From JBGTIS01 sp041745535 (lineage in GTDB: Bacteria > Bacteroidota > Bacteroidia > Cytophagales > Cyclobacteriaceae), in contig JBGTIS010000171.1 of assembly GCA_041745535.1 (NCBI GenBank), positions 1 to 64,000 of the forward strand: a stretch of DNA of 64,000 nt. Direction: 5' to 3'. The notes under the pieces were generated by a model that searched no databases, was not told where the DNA came from, and saw nothing but the letters and a program-made list of their open reading frames with translations. This document shows, piece by piece, positions 62,869 through 64,000 of this stretch. The translations under genes were made by a program, and so were the position numbers. Positions within the stretch are counted from its first letter, which is position 1. Every line of letters begins with the position of its first letter.

Positions 62869-63945
62869 CTAAACTTTTACTTGATTTAGAAAAGCTTCCA
62901 CATTTCGCTCTGTTTCTAACCACAAAGCGTCCTGCGAATCTTTTAACATTGATTTTATAGTTTGATAATTTTCATCAATATGATTCACCTTTTCGATAAT
63001 TTCTTCGGTCAGGTTTTTGGATTTCACCAGTTCAATCCCCCATTCGGCATGGTTGATATCCTCCAGAAAATACATCATTTTATCGTGGGTAGCCAGGGTG
63101 ATAATCGGAATATTGAGGCCAAAAGGAATCATTTGCGCATGGCCTCGCATTCCCATTACAATGGTAAATTTTTCGTAAGCACTATACACATCTTCTTTGG
63201 TGGCTCCCACCAGGTCTACAATTTCAAAGGGCACGCCTTTTTGACTGAACCAGATTTTTGCTTCAACATCCTGTTTTACGTGTACCAGGAGTACAATTTT
63301 CCAGCCTTCTTCATGAAAATGCTTTAAAGCATCGGCAATACCCCAAAGGATTTCCGTTTCTTTTCCCTGAAACCTGAGTTGGTGCCTGTCGAAAGCGATG
63401 TTTACAGCCAGCACTTTTTGGTCGGCTGCATTGGTTTTAATGCTTTGGTCAAATTTTGCGATCACCGTGGTAGCGCAGGGTTGGTATACAATTTTATGCT
63501 GTTGGTCTTCCTGTATATAATCTTTCAGCTTTGCCATACTGCCGTGGTTGCGAATGCCAAAAAATATACTCTTTCTTGCCAGAATATTCACATTATCAGT
63601 AAAATTTGAATGAAAATCGTCCTGTCCCCGGAAGCGGTTATAACCTACCGCAAATACAATCACAGGTTTACTGATTTTCTCCATCAGGTCGTTGGGGCAG
63701 GCCCATTGCCATCCGGAAATATTGTTAGGGTTGGTATCTTTCAGAAACAGGCCTCCACCGCCAATCAGTATGGCATCAAATCTATTCAGGTGCCTGATTA
63801 AGTCTTCTGTTACCTCCTCATGCAGATCGATTAACTGGAAGGAAATTTCTTTTTTCTCAAATTTTAAAAGGTCTCTTACACACTGGAATAACAGAATATC
63901 GCCCGTATTGGTAGACTTATGAAATCCCAGATGCGCGATGCGCAT
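62869..63945 (-). CDS. Polysaccharide pyruvyl transferase family protein
   Basis: The 358-residue protein starts MRIAHLGFHKSTNTGDILLF, with the family motif NTGD near residue 13, and has DAILIGGGGLFLKDTNPN, FFGIRNHGSMAKLKDY and VMGMRGHAQMIPFGLNIPII, the CsaB/WcaK pattern. It would place a pyruvate ketal on a sugar. The frame stays open 18 codons upstream to the window edge without an ATG, so a longer N terminus is possible, but the chosen start fits the family. It lies 16 bp before neuB in the same operon. Confidence 0.87.
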   Translation of the reverse strand: MRIAHLGFHKSTNTGDILLFQCVRDLLKFEKKEISFQLIDLHEEVTEDLIRHLNRFDAILIGGGGLFLKDTNPNNISGWQWACPNDLMEKISKPVIVFAVGYNRFRGQDDFHSNFTDNVNILARKSIFFGIRNHGSMAKLKDYIQEDQQHKIVYQPCATTVIAKFDQSIKTNAADQKVLAVNIAFDRHQLRFQGKETEILWGIADALKHFHEEGWKIVLLVHVKQDVEAKIWFSQKGVPFEIVDLVGATKEDVYSAYEKFTIVMGMRGHAQMIPFGLNIPIITLATHDKMMYFLEDINHAEWGIELVKSKNLTEEIIEKVNHIDENYQTIKSMLKDSQDALWLETERNVEAFLNQVKV

Positions 63946-64000
63946 TTTCGATTGGTCACTGAAGTTATAGTCGTTTCTGACAGGGTTTTCAGTTTTAATA

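Noticed and set aside
1..64000. tRNA, rRNA or riboswitch genes
   Set aside because: I looked for cloverleaf-like and conserved RNA motifs and saw none that I could support by eye; a covariance-model scan would be needed to exclude small RNAs.

Overview
The window is a chromosomal segment of a Bacteroidota bacterium, most likely Cytophagales. Evidence: a protein with a type IX secretion (T9SS) C-terminal sorting domain, a TonB receptor with a carboxypeptidase-like N-terminal domain, an LptD-type outer-membrane protein, MCE and bacilliredoxin (YtxJ) genes, an atpD-atpC pair apart from other ATP synthase genes, a carotenoid operon, and promoters of the TTTG / TAnnTTTG type. No tRNA, rRNA or CRISPR array was seen.

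Layout. 1-3.8 kb is partly decayed: a cut-off membrane gene, a frameshifted membrane gene, a secreted Gfo/Idh/MocA oxidoreductase, and remnants of a glycosidase and a transporter. 3.8-8.8 kb is an aminophosphonate catabolism cluster: HTH-cupin regulator, phosphonoacetate hydrolase (phnA), phosphonoacetaldehyde dehydrogenase (phnY) and an FAD amine oxidase, with no PhnW transaminase or transporter. 8.8-13.2 kb has a cyclase lipoprotein, a broken BrnT/BrnA toxin-antitoxin locus and two wrecked insertion sequences meeting tail to tail. 13.5-31 kb is mostly housekeeping: an ECF sigma factor with a membrane partner, atpDC, yraN, lipB, a SirB1-like protein, MCE, amidase, lptD, a DUF4097 protein, dps and other stress genes (four-helix ferritin-like protein, YtxJ, OsmC), and lipA.

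30.6-36.9 kb is a carotenoid/isoprenoid block: CruF-like protein, crtZ, a MerR regulator with a CarH-type B12 photosensor module, then an ECF sigma factor, crtI, crtB and ispH. Between the regulator and the sigma-crtIB genes lie three copies of an operator-like element, TTTGTTTAA-N16-TTAAAC. The last copy sits on a recognisable promoter, which gives a testable light-switch model.

37-40.5 kb holds a TonB receptor, a RAYT-type HUH transposase with four REP-like palindromes, and a 41-bp tandem repeat. 40.5-64 kb is a surface polysaccharide cluster, mostly on the minus strand: WecB/TagA/CpsF transferase, many GT4 and GT2 transferases, a polymerase/ligase-like membrane protein, a sulfotransferase, an FkbM methyltransferase, a fucosyltransferase-like protein, two secreted parallel beta-helix proteins (one a T9SS cargo), a polysaccharide pyruvyl transferase, and a nonulosonic (sialic) acid module of NeuB, a NeuA-HAD fusion and a protein that resembles GT42 sialyltransferases. 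The cluster probably continues past the right edge.
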